NCBI GenBank assembly: GCA_035578155.1
Contig: JAPWDM010000021.1
Span: 6,026,204-6,090,203, forward strand
Direction: 5' to 3'
Length of the DNA: 64,000 bases
Source: Brachynemurus nebulosus
Taxonomy: Eukaryota; Arthropoda; Insecta; Neuroptera; Myrmeleontidae
Positions within the stretch are counted from its first letter, which is position 1, and each line of letters opens with the position of its first letter. A program made the position numbers and the translations under genes. Under the pieces are notes generated by a model. The model was not told the origin of the DNA. It searched no databases and saw only the letters and a list, made by a program, of their open reading frames with translations. Of this stretch, positions 54,501-64,000 are shown piece by piece.

Positions 54501-57500
54501 ATTAAAACCCTCTGGTTTGTAACGACGCAAGCTTCGTTAGCTAAAGTTAGACTAACTAAGCTCATGAATAACATTTTTGTTCTATTCCAATTTACTCGTC
54601 TTTCCCTGATTCAGCCCAGTTTACGGTATACAAACAAACTCCTTCTATGTCTAGGCCAAGACCTAAGGGTATGTATAAAAAAATGTAGATAGCAGTGTGT
54701 CAGGAGTGTGTCAAGTACCTCTTGAGGCATTTAGTTGGTCGGTGTCGGTCACCGAATGCACGATGTTTGTTATGTATTGTTAAGACCATTATTGCCTGAA
54801 CTGCACGTTGCTCTGTCCGCTAATACGTGTTATGTAGTGTATGTGTATATACTCACACAGAAGCAAACATCAAACCCACACCTCTACAAACAGTGTGTAC
54901 CTACACAACATGGTGGTGGAAAGTGGAGATTTTTTTGTCTACGCAAGTATCAGTAGTAGAGAGATAGCAAGTTAGTTTCTGATTATTCTGTGGTCTAGGC
55001 ACTATATGTGCCTTATGCCGTATAACAGTAACTGGTACATAACTTATCAAAATAGTGTATTGGTTGGGTGTGCCGTGATAATCTCTTATAAACGTTAACG
55101 TGTTAAACGTTAAAAGTTTTATTACCCTCACTTTTTTCTAATCGCGGTCGCACCATATTAGGTTGATTGAACTATTGAATATTATTTTATGAATGTGTGA
55201 CATGCGTGTGATTTTGAATTTAGCTTTCGTTAATATTACTAGTAAAGTATTGGTGTATAATAATGATGTGCCGAGTCGATTATTTTACCAATCGATTAAT
55301 CGATTATATACTAATAATTGTAATCTACTTATAATCGGTATATTAATCGAGGTATAATCGATTACACCGATAATTGACTTAAATATAATGATAACTTGAT
55401 TTTTTCCACTTTTTAGTCAATAAAATTGAAATATTTAAATAAGGAAAATACAACTGAAAGATTTAAACAAACAAAAAAAAAAAATTATTTTTAATTTATG
55501 AAAAAAAAAAAGACTTTCCTTAAATAATTCACAACTAAATTTAACGTAAATAAGCATTATTATTATGTTTTATTTTCAAGCAGACTTCCAGTAATTCTGT
55601 AATAAAAATACACAATTTAACAAGTGAAATTCAGATTTTTACCGTTACCGAATTTTAACAAATTTCAGTTATACCTCATTTCAGATACAATTAATCTTAA
55701 GTTTTCGTTAAAAAATTAAATAATTCTTATATTCGAAACAAATCAATCTTTTATTATTTTCTAAAAATAAACTGCAAATTTAAAATTTACATAAATGCAA
55801 TAATAAAAGAGATAAAGCCAAGAAAACGGAAATTATTAAATTCAAAGTGACGAAGCATGGTTAAATTTAACTGAAATGAACCATAGCAATATATTCTTAA
55901 AAACAAATGCCTGTATACAATATATTATAATATATGTATATGTATGTCTCATAATACTAATTCAATAAAGGTATTTAAAAACGCTTAAAAAAATCTTACT
56001 CGAGTTGCAGGGAGTAAAATAGTTAACTCGACTGACTCGAAAACTCGAGTACAATTCGAGTAACGTAGCAAAATTACTCGAATGACTCGAGTCACAAAAT
56101 CCTACTCGAGTCGCATCACTAGAAGAAGCGAGACGTCTACACAGTATTCTGCACAAACAAGTGCCGATGAAACCGTTAACACCAGCCCAGCAAATGCAGT
56201 ATATAAATGCAACAACCTGTTTTATATGTGGTAATGTATTAAGAGGAGATCGTGTGCGGGACCATGATCATTTAACTGGTGAATTCCGTGGTGCTGCGAA
56301 CAATGATTGTAATTTACAATACAAGTTGCCAAAATTCATATCCGTAATCTTTCACAATTTATCCGGTAACGACGCTCATTTCGTTGTACGTGAATTTGGT
56401 ATAGCTAAAGAAAAAATTGATGTCATTGCCAACAACAAACAACGCTACATTTCCTTCACCAAACATATCAAAATAGATGATAATGATGGCGATAATGAAC
56501 CTGATGTTGAAGAAGAAGATGACTATGTGGAAGATGATGAAAATGTAGATGAAAATGATGCGAAAAAAACAAAATCAATTCAACTTCGTTTCGATTCGTT
56601 CCGATTTATAGCAAGCAGTCTAGACAAGTTGGCTAATAATTTGAAACCGGAGCAGTTTGTTGAAGTGCGTCGAGCGTATCCTGAAGACCACCAATTTAAT
56701 TTAATTAAGGAAAAAGGTGTGTTTCCTTATGAATATGTTAACAATGTTGAACGTCTTGAAGAACGCACGTTACCACCAAAGTCGGCATTTTATAGTAATC
56801 TAAATACAGCAGATATCACTCATAAGGAATATCAACGTGCACAACAAATCTGGCACGAATTTGAAACAGAAACATTGGGCGAATATTCAGGTTTGTATTT
56901 AAAAACTGACGTACTCTTACTGACAGATGTTTCTGAGAATTTTCGAGACGTTTGCTTGAGAACGTATCAATTGGATCTATGTCAATACTTTAGCGCCCCG
57001 AGACTGAGCTGGGACGCCATGTTAAAATATACTCAAGTGAAATTAGAACTCCTCACAGATATTGACATGATACATTTTATTCAAAAAGGAATGCGTGGAG
57101 GTTTAGCACAGTGTTATGAACGCTATAGCGAAGCTAATAATAAGTACTGCGAGAATTATGATCCAACAAAACCGTCAACGTTTATTCAATACCTGGATGC
57201 GAACAACTTATACGGATGGGCTATGTCGCAGCACTTACCAATCAACGATTTCAAGTGGGTCTCGGAATGTGAATTGAAAGACTTTGATGTATCCACGATC
57301 GCTGATGACGCTGGTGTTGGTTATATACTGGAAGTGGATCTTCAGTATCCAAAAACACTTCACGACCACCATGAAGATTTACCATTCTGCCCGGAGAATG
57401 AGAAGCCGCCGTACATCACATCAAAAAACAGAAAACTAATAGCTAGTGTTTCTGATAAAAAGAAATATGTTATTCATTACCGCAGTTTAAAACAGTGCCT

Positions 57501-58257
57501 CAAATATAGTTTAAAATTAACAAAAATACATGGTGTGCTCCAATTTAATCAATCGTCGTGGCTTAAAAACTACATTGACTTGAACACTGAACTCCGCTCT
57601 AAAGCAACAAATAATTTTGAAAAAGACTTTTATAAGTTAATGAACAATAGTGTGTTTGGCAAGACAATGGAAAACGTTAACAAACGTGTGGATGTGGGTA
57701 TAATTACCCATTGGGAGAATATTGGTAAAAAGTTGGGTGCTAGTACTCTTATAAGTAGACCGAACTTTCATAGTCGGTCGGTTATACATGAAAACTTAGT
57801 GATTGTGCAAATGAATCGTTTAAAAGTTATTTATAACAAACCAATATATGTAGGATTTAGTGTTCTTGAATTGTCGAAAACACTAATGTATGACTTTCAT
57901 TATGGGTATATAAAACCAAAATATGGTGATAACGTTAAGTTGTTGTATATGGACACGGACAGTTTTATATACCAAATACAAACAGAAGACTTTTATGCTG
58001 ATATTAAGCCAGACATTAATGCTTATTTTGACACAAGTGATTTTACGAGTGACAACATATATATGGGTTGCTTCGTTTAAATAAAAAAGTGCTTGGTAAA
58101 TTTAAAGATGAGTGTTCTGGAACAATTATTGAAAAATTTATCGATGTAAAAGCCAAATCCTATTGTATTGTGAAAAAAGGTGATGATCCTGTAGCTTTAG
58201 TTACTATTTATAAAAATTATAAGTTATATTTATTATTTTTTAATTGTAAATTGTATT
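51543..58257 (+). pseudogene. polB: Polinton protein-primed DNA polymerase B, interrupted by hAT
   Basis: The N-terminus carries C2H2 fingers (FKCQDCGSSFTRRDALTRHV; LKCSQCDVSFSRTDALMRHM) and a CDVCDIDIPK finger. The exonuclease motif FCDFESI is at about 52895. After the insertion, CFICG and RDHDHLTGEFRG (HNH-like), polymerase motif A YLDANNLYGWAMS (57195), motif B NNSVFGKTMENV (57645) and motif C YMDTDSFIY (57948) are all intact. Breaks: frameshift near 52274, TAG at 52376-52378, the hAT at 53098-56121, a frameshift near 58068, and truncation soon after LGKFKDECSG. A full Polinton PolB is about 1,100-1,200 aa. Confidence 0.92.
53098..56121. mobile_element. nonautonomous hAT element inside PolB (3024 bp)
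   Basis: Both ends read TAGTGATGCGACTCGAGT (18 bp perfect), flanked by the 8-bp duplication GAAGAAGC (53090-53097 and 56122-56129). Removing the element and one copy of the duplication restores the polymerase frame. ACTCGAG/CTCGAGT motifs repeat within about 80 bp of each end (subterminal repeats). No transposase gene inside. It contains noncoding sequence including an AATCGATTAATCGATT-rich patch (55275-55375) and a segment shared with 38627-38842. Confidence 0.96.
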
Positions 58258-58387
58258 AAAATGTAAAGGGGTGGGAAATAAAAATGATCATTTTTATTAA
58301 AGTTTTTATTATTACTAAATCATAATAATGCGTCTAGAACATTATGATTTTATTAACAAACAATAATAATACATGTAAAAATTATGT

Positions 58388-58976
58388 CTAATTTATGTAT
58401 AAAGGTTCTCGTAATAATTTATCGACGTCTAAATAATCCTTAAGACAAACTGCAGGCCAAGGACCACTGTCCGGCCCTGACTCAAAACCAAGTTGAGCTG
58501 TCGGATCATTACGGCCTTTTTCAATATTCTGCCAAATCCAACACAATTAGCGGACAGTTATCTTCGTTATCGCTGTCGTCATTATCTTCTTTGTTCAGAC
58601 ACACGCCTTGAATGCCGTATTTTTTAATTATGTCCAACACAAATTTCAACAGTTCTGGTCGAGCATATTCTACAGCTGCTCGTAACCAATTTGTAACAAC
58701 ATCTTTAAGCGAATCAAGTTCAGATACAAAGTTTTCATTCGTTTCGAAGGTATAGTTGAATAATATTTCCAACACCTCTCTAGATGTATTGTGTTTAATT
58801 CCAAATATTATTTTTCCAGGACAGAAAAGTTCGCGCTCCTTCATTGAAATAAATCTAACTGTTTCGACATCACGCATTCTAATAGCATTATCAAGCATTT
58901 TATTCAAAAATCGACGTCGTACACTGTTTTTTTCCATTGTTATGTGGTCTTGGATGGTTTTTTCTACTACTTCCAT
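58388..58976 (-). pseudogene. ankyrin-like protein of the Polinton region
   Basis: From the Met at 58976 (MEVVEKTIQDH) the frame runs 151 residues to 58521. The likely end continues in another frame to about 58388. Helix pairs such as LDNAIRMRDVETVRF, SREVLEILFNY and WLRAAVEYARPELLKFVLDI have the spacing of ankyrin repeats (inference); the end is acidic (NKEDNDDSDNEDN). It lies between PolB and integrase, tail-to-tail with PolB. Not a core Polinton gene that I can name. Confidence 0.5.
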
Positions 58977-59031
58977 TGTTGCTGCTACAGTTTCACCAAA
59001 AATGACTGATGAATACGAAGGTTCAACATAT

Positions 59032-59687
59032 TTATATTAACTGGGATGACGATATCCATAAGTTGTGATCATTTCCGAATCCAAGCCATTTCACATATAT
59101 TTTATCATTCTTCTTTTTCAACACCTTTTCCACTAAATACACATCCGGATACTTCACTTTCTGGAGTTCTTCGTTATAGAAACCACCTTGTATTGGATTA
59201 CCTTGATAATCCTCTAATAGGTACGTAATCGGGTTAGTTAATTGTACCTTGATTATTGTAAAAAGTTCAGTTGACCATGATGGTAGATATCCTTTGTCAA
59301 ATTGGGATTTATACTTGCTAATACGAACAATGTCACCAACTTTATATTTTGGTTTGGCGGCAGTTTGTGCATAATTGTAAACAGTTGAAAGAAGCATATT
59401 CTCCTTGCTTGGTGTTACATCGCGCGGTCGCATTTTAATTGTTCTATATTTCCAGCTGTCACCTCTTTTGCAGTTTTATTTTTTACTGGTATCGCCCGCG
59501 CCCGTTTCGAGAACACGTCAATTATTGTTAACAGGTAATTGTAGTTTTTATTCACTGATGCATAAGTACCCATTTCAATTAAATCACACTGCCAAAGATC
59601 ATCAATTCCTTTCACGATCACATGTCTCCGTGGAAAATTCTTTCGCGCTGGCCTGTGTAGTTCACATACCACTTGCCATTTGCTCAT
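59032..59687 (-). pseudogene. Polinton integrase with chromodomain, catalytic core deleted
   Basis: The start (59687-59415) has the first catalytic Asp context DDLWQCDLIEMGTYASVN and YLLTIIDVFSKRARAIPVK. The frame then passes straight to the C-terminal part (59433-59032): SH3-like KPKYKVGDIVRISKYKSQFD, then a chromodomain VYLVEKVLKKKNDKIYVKWL. The segment of about 100 residues that should carry the second Asp and the Glu is missing, and the two parts are in different frames. Integrase inserts the element; the chromodomain would direct it to modified chromatin. Confidence 0.85.
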
Positions 59688-60074
59688 TTTTACTTTTTAT
59701 TGTGGTTAGTTTAACAAGTTCTTCATTAATCTCTTCATAAAACTTTAAGATCTCGCCAAACCCTCGTTCTACCTTCGACAGTCGTTGATCTAATACCTTT
59801 ATTACTTCTTGTGTATGAATTATAAAAGAATCGGGTAGCTTTGCTGTTCCTGCAGCTAACTGTTCTCCTACAAAACTTTTTTAAAATTTTAAATTTACCA
59901 CATCTTGATCATCGGCCGGATCTCTTACATTTGTCAATTGTCTGTGTCCAATATCATAGTTTCCCATACGTGTCAACTTCAATCCAATTTGTTTCAGCAG
60001 TTCCTTTTTAATACTTTTGTCATGCGCTCGACCGTACTTGTCTTTCTGTTACGCACACGACCAAACTTATCCAT
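59676..60074 (-). pseudogene. small coiled-coil protein of the Polinton, frameshifted
   Basis: Starts MDKFGRVRNRKTSTVE at 60074, 2 bp after the preceding PX-like stop. After a frameshift it contains LTRMGNYDIGHRQLTNV and then, past another stop, a helical heptad region (VIKVLDQRLSKVERGFGEIL, FYEEINEELVKL). A small MDKFGR protein with a coiled coil at this place is recurrent in insect Polintons in my recollection. Probably a virion structural part (inference). Confidence 0.55.
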
Positions 60075-60076
60075 AA

Positions 60077-61160
60077 TTACTCGATAATATCTGCTTCCCT
60101 CAGTTCTTCGATGATGGTTATAATTTCATTATTATGTCCGGTATGCCCGGCCTCTTGTGATGCTACTAGTAATCGTAGTCGACTGACCAGTTCATTCGGA
60201 TCGTCCCAGTATATAAAGTTTTTGCAAATTATTGAACTGCATTAAACCATGTCCGGATCTTGGAGAGCTTCCGATGCGACTTCTTGTGCCATATATTTTT
60301 CTTAGTATTGCTTTTGTAGCGGAACTGATTGGAAAAAGCTGACTAATAATGTTTACGTACTTAAAACTTGAGCTACCTTTAATTTGCTGGTTTGGATTGT
60401 AATTTCGTCTGTGCGCATTTGTTTGCTTTAAAATTTGCCTATACGCATTTAAATCTTTAGTATTATATAAACCACTTTTTGGTATGTTCATGAAAACCAA
60501 CTCGTATAAACCGGGGGTGCCTTCATGCGTAATATTGTCAATTACTATATCATCACTAGCTATTTGAAACGGTTGATTTCCGATCATCCATTCATCATCT
60601 TTTTTGTACGGCCCGTATACTGTATCAATACCGCTATTTGGTTGAAGGTATAACTGTAAATAATTTCTTGCTATTAATCCAAACTGTTTTGTCAAATCTT
60701 CAGGTGTCGGCATTAATTTTCGAGCAACACTTTGTGCTGATCCAAAAAATTTTGGTGTTTCAAGTACATTTTGTTGTTCTTCTGGATATGATTCAAAAAC
60801 ATCTTCTGGAACATCTTGTACTGTAGTATCTTCCTCCTTCGTTGGCAGATTACAGTAGTATGCAGTTTGGTTTTCTAATTTTTTCTTTTTAATTATAGGT
60901 GTAAACGTATCTAATACTTGCATTTGTTCATTTTTTGTTTCCACTTTTATAGGATGTCTTTGTTTTTCATCACTTAATTTTGTAGCTCTTTCTTTAAGCG
61001 GGGCGGTTACTGGTTCTAGTGTACTTTGTAACAACATCTCTGATTCCACCTTCCCCGATCGTAAGGCCTTAAATTTTTTCCGTATATTGCTTGCTGTTTT
61101 TATAATATTCTTTTTAGCAAGCTCCTTCTTCCTCTTCCTCAAGAACTGAAACTTCATCAT
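60077..61160 (-). pseudogene. Polinton PX-like protein, frameshifted near its end
   Basis: ORF of 322 residues starting MMKFQFLRKRKKELAKKN (basic, helical), followed by a mid segment of Glu/Gln-rich sequence and a conserved globular part: FGLIARNYLQLYLQPNSGID, VYGPYKKDDEWMIGNQPFQI, GTPGLYELVFMN, LYNTKDLNAYRQIL and GSSSFKYVNI. It matches the PX-like (DUF8207-type) family found in insect Polintons. A shift near 60220 moves the end to another frame, which runs to a TAA at 60077-60079. Likely a virion or DNA-packaging accessory, unproven. Confidence 0.75.
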
Positions 61161-61271
61161 GACAGCTGCTTATTTATAAGTAAGGGATGCCGTAGTTATA
61201 GCAGTTGACAGCCTGTTGAAAGCGGTTATCAGACTGGCTTAACACAGTTAATGCACCGGTTGGTCAGCTCA

Positions 61272-61919
61272 TCAGCGCCCTCTCCAAAAGCGGTCAAGCT
61301 TGTTTCGGTGTCTCCCATTGTGAATATCGTCTTCTTTGCAGATAGTTAAGAATCCATATTTATCTCGCCAGCACTCTTAACATAGGTTTTTGAAATCCAT
61401 GAAAGACATGACGGTATTGATGTGGTCATCGTAAATATGTTTAAGGTTCAGATCAGCTTGTTTGAAGACAGCAATAAAATTTGTATTGTCCCGAATATTG
61501 TGTCTGGGTGCTGCTGTATGCGCCTGTGTTAGGTAAAAACAATCGTCGTTGTAGTGTCGAGAGTGACAAAAATATTCTTCTATTATGGCTTTTTTCTCCC
61601 GCACAGATACATCATCGAATATTATCAATGAATTTGGTAAAGCGTCCATTGGTGGTACGACATATTCGTTATTGGAGAATGTGAAAAACCCCATACCTTT
61701 AACAAGTTTAATAATTTGTTTTAGATATTCATATTTCGGTTGATGCAATGATTTGGAGTAGATGTATATATTTTCGAACGTCAAGCCATTGGGATGTTGT
61801 ATTAGTGAAATAAGCAGTGAAGTTTTTTCACATCCACTCGGTCCACAAACGACTGCTCTAATACTGTTGGGTAGCAGTGGGCCGTTTTTCTTGGAGTTAT
61901 CGCCATTATTCAATGACAA
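61272..61919 (-). pseudogene. FtsK/HerA-type packaging ATPase
   Basis: MSLNNGDNSKKNGPLLPN leads to the Walker A loop VVCGPSGCEKTSLL, where the invariant Gly before Lys is Glu (GPSGCEKT rather than GPSGCGKT). Walker B is SLIIFDDV, followed by YLTQAHTAAPRHNIRDN, the family sensor block. A TAA at 61377-61379 truncates it; the frame is open for another ~34 codons to a TGA at 61272-61274, the usual length of the family. The ATPase would pump DNA into capsids. The changed Walker A suggests loss of function before or after truncation. Confidence 0.85.
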
Positions 61920-62090
61920 TTAAAAATCAGTTACCGGTAGGGTTTCCCGCTGTTTTATAAATGAAGACATTTTATAAGTGTTGTTCGAATTAGATTATTT
62001 CGTATACTAACAAATTACGTAAAATTTTAATCTATTTATAATATCTATAAAAACAGTTAGCATACATTTCTGGTTTCAGTTCACCTTAAT

Positions 62091-62928
62091 ATGCCTGTGC
62101 GAAAACAACAGGGTGTCAGTTGCAGACGAACAAGTAAAGTGAAAACATCTGGTAGGGGACTAATAAATTCTACAATCAACAAGCTGCCATTTGAACTACA
62201 CATACCCGGCTACCAGTATTGTGGACCTGGAACTAAACTACGAGAACGACTGTTCCGAGGCGACCCCGGTATAAACAAATTGGACGCTGCATGTAAAGAA
62301 CACGATATCGCCTATTCACAATTCAAAAATATTAACGATCGACACAAGGCTGAATAAATTTTAGCCAACAAAGCGTGGGAACGAGTTAAATCATCAGGGG
62401 CGAATTTTTGGTGAACGAGCTGTTGCTTGGGCTGTGACGAACGCGATGAAACCAAAAGTAAAATTGGGGATGGGCCATTCAAATAGGAAGAAGGCAAACA
62501 ACAATGGAACGAAATTAATATTTGGTGCTGGAGTTCGTGATATAAGAAGTATATTGAAGAGAAACAAACCAAAAACTATAAAAGATTCAGTCAAAATAGC
62601 ACTGAAAGCGGCTAAAACAATTTTTAAGAAGAACAAGAATCAGTTTACATCGCCAAGAATTATACCGATACCAAAAACTGGTGGAATTTTACCATTTCTA
62701 GTTCCACTATTTGCTGGATTGTCTGCCGTGAAGTCACTTGCTGGTGGCGCAGCTGGTGTTGCAAAAGCAATTAATACGTACAAAACAGCGCAGAAACAGT
62801 TGGATGAAAATCAGAGACATAACAAAATGATGGAAGCAATCGCTCTCGGATCGAAATCTGGTACTGGACTTTATTTAAAACCGTACAGAAAAGGATGGGG
62901 TCTTTTTATCGAATCAAAAAACCACTGA
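62091..62928 (+). pseudogene. PLA2-type minor capsid protein, broken by stop and frameshift
   Basis: MPVRKQQGVSCRRTSK is followed by the phospholipase A2-like block YQYCGPGTKLRERL and DAACKEHDIAYSQF, where His-Asp forms the catalytic pair as in parvovirus VP1. A TAA at 62355-62357 ends this frame. A second frame (62434-62928) supplies a basic region and a hydrophobic segment (GGILPFLVPLFAGLSAVKSL) and ends with the LYLKPYRKGWGLFI motif typical of insect Polinton capsid proteins. Lipid hydrolysis by such domains breaches membranes during entry in parvoviruses; that role here is inference. Confidence 0.8.
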
Positions 62929-63293
62929 GCGAGCTGCCCAATAGACCGTTAACCAATTACGACATCTATCAGTTTGGAACCAAGCATTTACCAAATTTCC
63001 GTGGTGTATTCATGAGGGACGAATTACCAAAACGACCATGGCGAAAGAAATGCGGTGTTGTTAATTTGGAAAGTTCATCTGGATCTGGAAGTCATTGGGT
63101 GGCATATGAAAAAACCAATAAAAATGTGGAATATTTTGATAGTTATGGGAATTTACCACCGCCTGTTGAAGTTGCAAAATATCTACATGGAAACAATATT
63201 AAATATAATTATAATGTTTATCAAAATTATAATAATTTTAATTGTGGTCATCTTTGTTTAGAATTTTTATACAACAAACGCAATTTTGCATAA
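62895..63293 (+). CDS. adenain-like cysteine protease (132 aa), intact
   Basis: Starts at MGSFYRIKKPLSELPN, overlapping the end of the minor capsid gene by 34 bp in another frame. The catalytic His is in GSGSHWVAYEK, an acidic residue in VEYFDSYGNLPPP, and the Cys in NNFNCGHLCLEFLY. Size and order (His, Asp/Glu, Cys) match the adenovirus-type maturation protease of Polintons. It would process virion proteins. Unlike its neighbours it has no stop or frameshift. Confidence 0.88.
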   Translation: MGSFYRIKKPLSELPNRPLTNYDIYQFGTKHLPNFRGVFMRDELPKRPWRKKCGVVNLESSSGSGSHWVAYEKTNKNVEYFDSYGNLPPPVEVAKYLHGNNIKYNYNVYQNYNNFNCGHLCLEFLYNKRNFA

Positions 63294-63342
63294 ATAAATA
63301 TTTCTGTGATGTATAACTTGGTTTATTTGTGTCTTAAACATA

Positions 63343-63814
63343 ATGTCGTTCACACTAACCTTAAGTGGAAACTCATCAATATTAACCGCTGAATATTTCC
63401 CGCCTATTGAATTGCCCGGTAATTATGTTTGTGGACTAATTAATTTCGAGAGGTATAATTCTGTACCAAACGTGGATGAAACAAATAATTTGTTTCATTT
63501 CGGTGATGACGACAAGGCTCCGCATTACATCGAGATACCTGTTGGTAACTATGACTTGGAAAACTTGGAAACTTATATAGATGATATGTTGGCAAAAAGT
63601 GGTAAAAAAATGCGCAGCTTTTACTACGTGCAAATAACAATACGTTAAAAAGTTCAATTAAATGTACCGAAACAATACATTTCGATAAAGACCGATCTAT
63701 CGGGTCATTGTTGGGTTTCAATAAACGAAAAACTACCGGGGGATCACTACTATAATTCGGATAAGCCAATGAACATTATGAAAGTCAATCTGGTGCAAAT
63801 TAACGAAACACAAC
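63343..63814 (+). pseudogene. penton-like capsid protein, N-terminal part, frameshifted
   Basis: MSFTLTLSGNSSILTAEYFP, CGLINFERYNSVPNVDE and HYIEIPVGNYDLENLETYID match the N-terminus of the penton-like (single jelly-roll type) protein of insect Polintons. The frame ends at 63648; the following ~150 bp continues the same protein in other frames (DRSIGSLLGFNK, near 63680-63720; NIMKVNLVQINE near 63770). The C-terminal half is absent, replaced by the capsid fragment below. Confidence 0.65.
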
Positions 63815-64000
63815 ATTTGGACGGTGAAAACAACGACACAACTGGAAAAACCTCGTTATATTATATTTGCATTACAAACAGATCGGCGTAATAAAAAAGA
63901 GAAAAATGCTACCATTTTCGATCACTGTGAACTTTTTGATATCAAGGTGTATTTGAATTCAGAGAAATATCCATACATGGACCTGCATTTAGATTTCGCT
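63815..64000 (+). pseudogene. major-capsid-like fragment, internal part, cut by window end
   Basis: The frame is open from about 63815 to the last base. IWTVKTTTQLEKPRYIIF, then FDHCELFDIKVYLNSEKYPY and MDLHLDFA, are motifs I associate with the double jelly-roll major capsid protein of insect Polintons. The N-terminal half of that protein is absent upstream, so this is a truncated or fused copy. Its continuation is outside the window. Confidence 0.6.

Larger units (their letters stand above)
51240..64000. mobile_element. Polinton/Maverick element, decayed, extends past window
   Basis: Contains the hallmark set: protein-primed DNA polymerase B, retrovirus-like integrase with chromodomain, FtsK/HerA-type packaging ATPase, adenovirus-like cysteine protease, PLA2-type minor capsid protein, penton-like and major-capsid-like pieces. 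PolB and the capsid/protease genes face right; integrase, ATPase, PX-like and coiled-coil genes face left. No terminal repeat was identified at the left; the right end is outside. Almost every gene is frameshifted or truncated, so the element is dead. Confidence 0.93.

Overview
The window is AT-rich animal DNA, almost certainly from an arthropod and most likely a hemipteran-type insect genome (inference). It combines Ty3/gypsy elements carrying an env gene (errantivirus type), a Polinton/Maverick, piggyBac, hAT, Harbinger, Tc1 and Penelope remnants, long (AT)n tracts and insect-style TATA promoters. No ordinary conserved host gene, rRNA or intact tRNA was found. Nearly everything that can be named is a transposable element, a virus-derived gene or a repeat.

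Layout. 1-337: end of a SWIM zinc-finger protein. 1.5-7.9 kb: minus-strand errantivirus (gag, PR-RT-RNase H, integrase, env) with several breaks. 8.1-8.3 kb: Tc1 transposase tail. 8.5-12.9 kb: a compact, TATA-driven cluster of small plus-strand genes: two tandem Cys-rich 62-aa proteins, a 120-aa FLPKRF-type protein, a C2H2 zinc-finger protein, a basic 58-aa protein and a protein starting MAFLDIQGYQ. Part of the cluster is bracketed by a perfect 66-bp inverted repeat. 13.9-15.3 kb: degenerate gag-like gene. 16.0-19.9 kb: a hAT element with a piggyBac element nested in it. 21.5-24.5 kb: fragments of Harbinger, LINE, hAT and Penelope elements. 27.2-28.9 kb: a minisatellite of about 167 bp split by a Harbinger-type MITE. 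29.0-40.6 kb: a long tandem repeat whose units have been opened by four or five insertions, among them an apparently intact two-exon DDE-like transposon (29819-32899), a TTAA-flanked MITE and a 1.65-kb fold-back element. 41-47.8 kb: a second, plus-strand errantivirus. 49.4-50.4 kb: an unrecognised 335-aa ORF. 51.2 kb to the window end: a decayed Polinton with PolB split by a 3.0-kb hAT insertion, an ankyrin-like ORF, a chromodomain integrase, a coiled-coil protein, a PX-like protein, a packaging ATPase, a PLA2-type minor capsid protein, an adenain-like protease, and penton-like and major-capsid-like pieces.

How it fits together. The locus is a transposon graveyard, and nested insertions with readable target-site duplications allow relative dating (piggyBac inside hAT; hAT inside Polinton PolB; MITEs inside tandem repeats). 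The youngest or least damaged component is the 3081-bp transposon with one intact spliced gene of 700 residues. The most puzzling component is the 8.5-12.9 kb small-gene cluster. It looks like part of a DNA virus or virus-like element, but nothing in it identifies a known replication or capsid gene.
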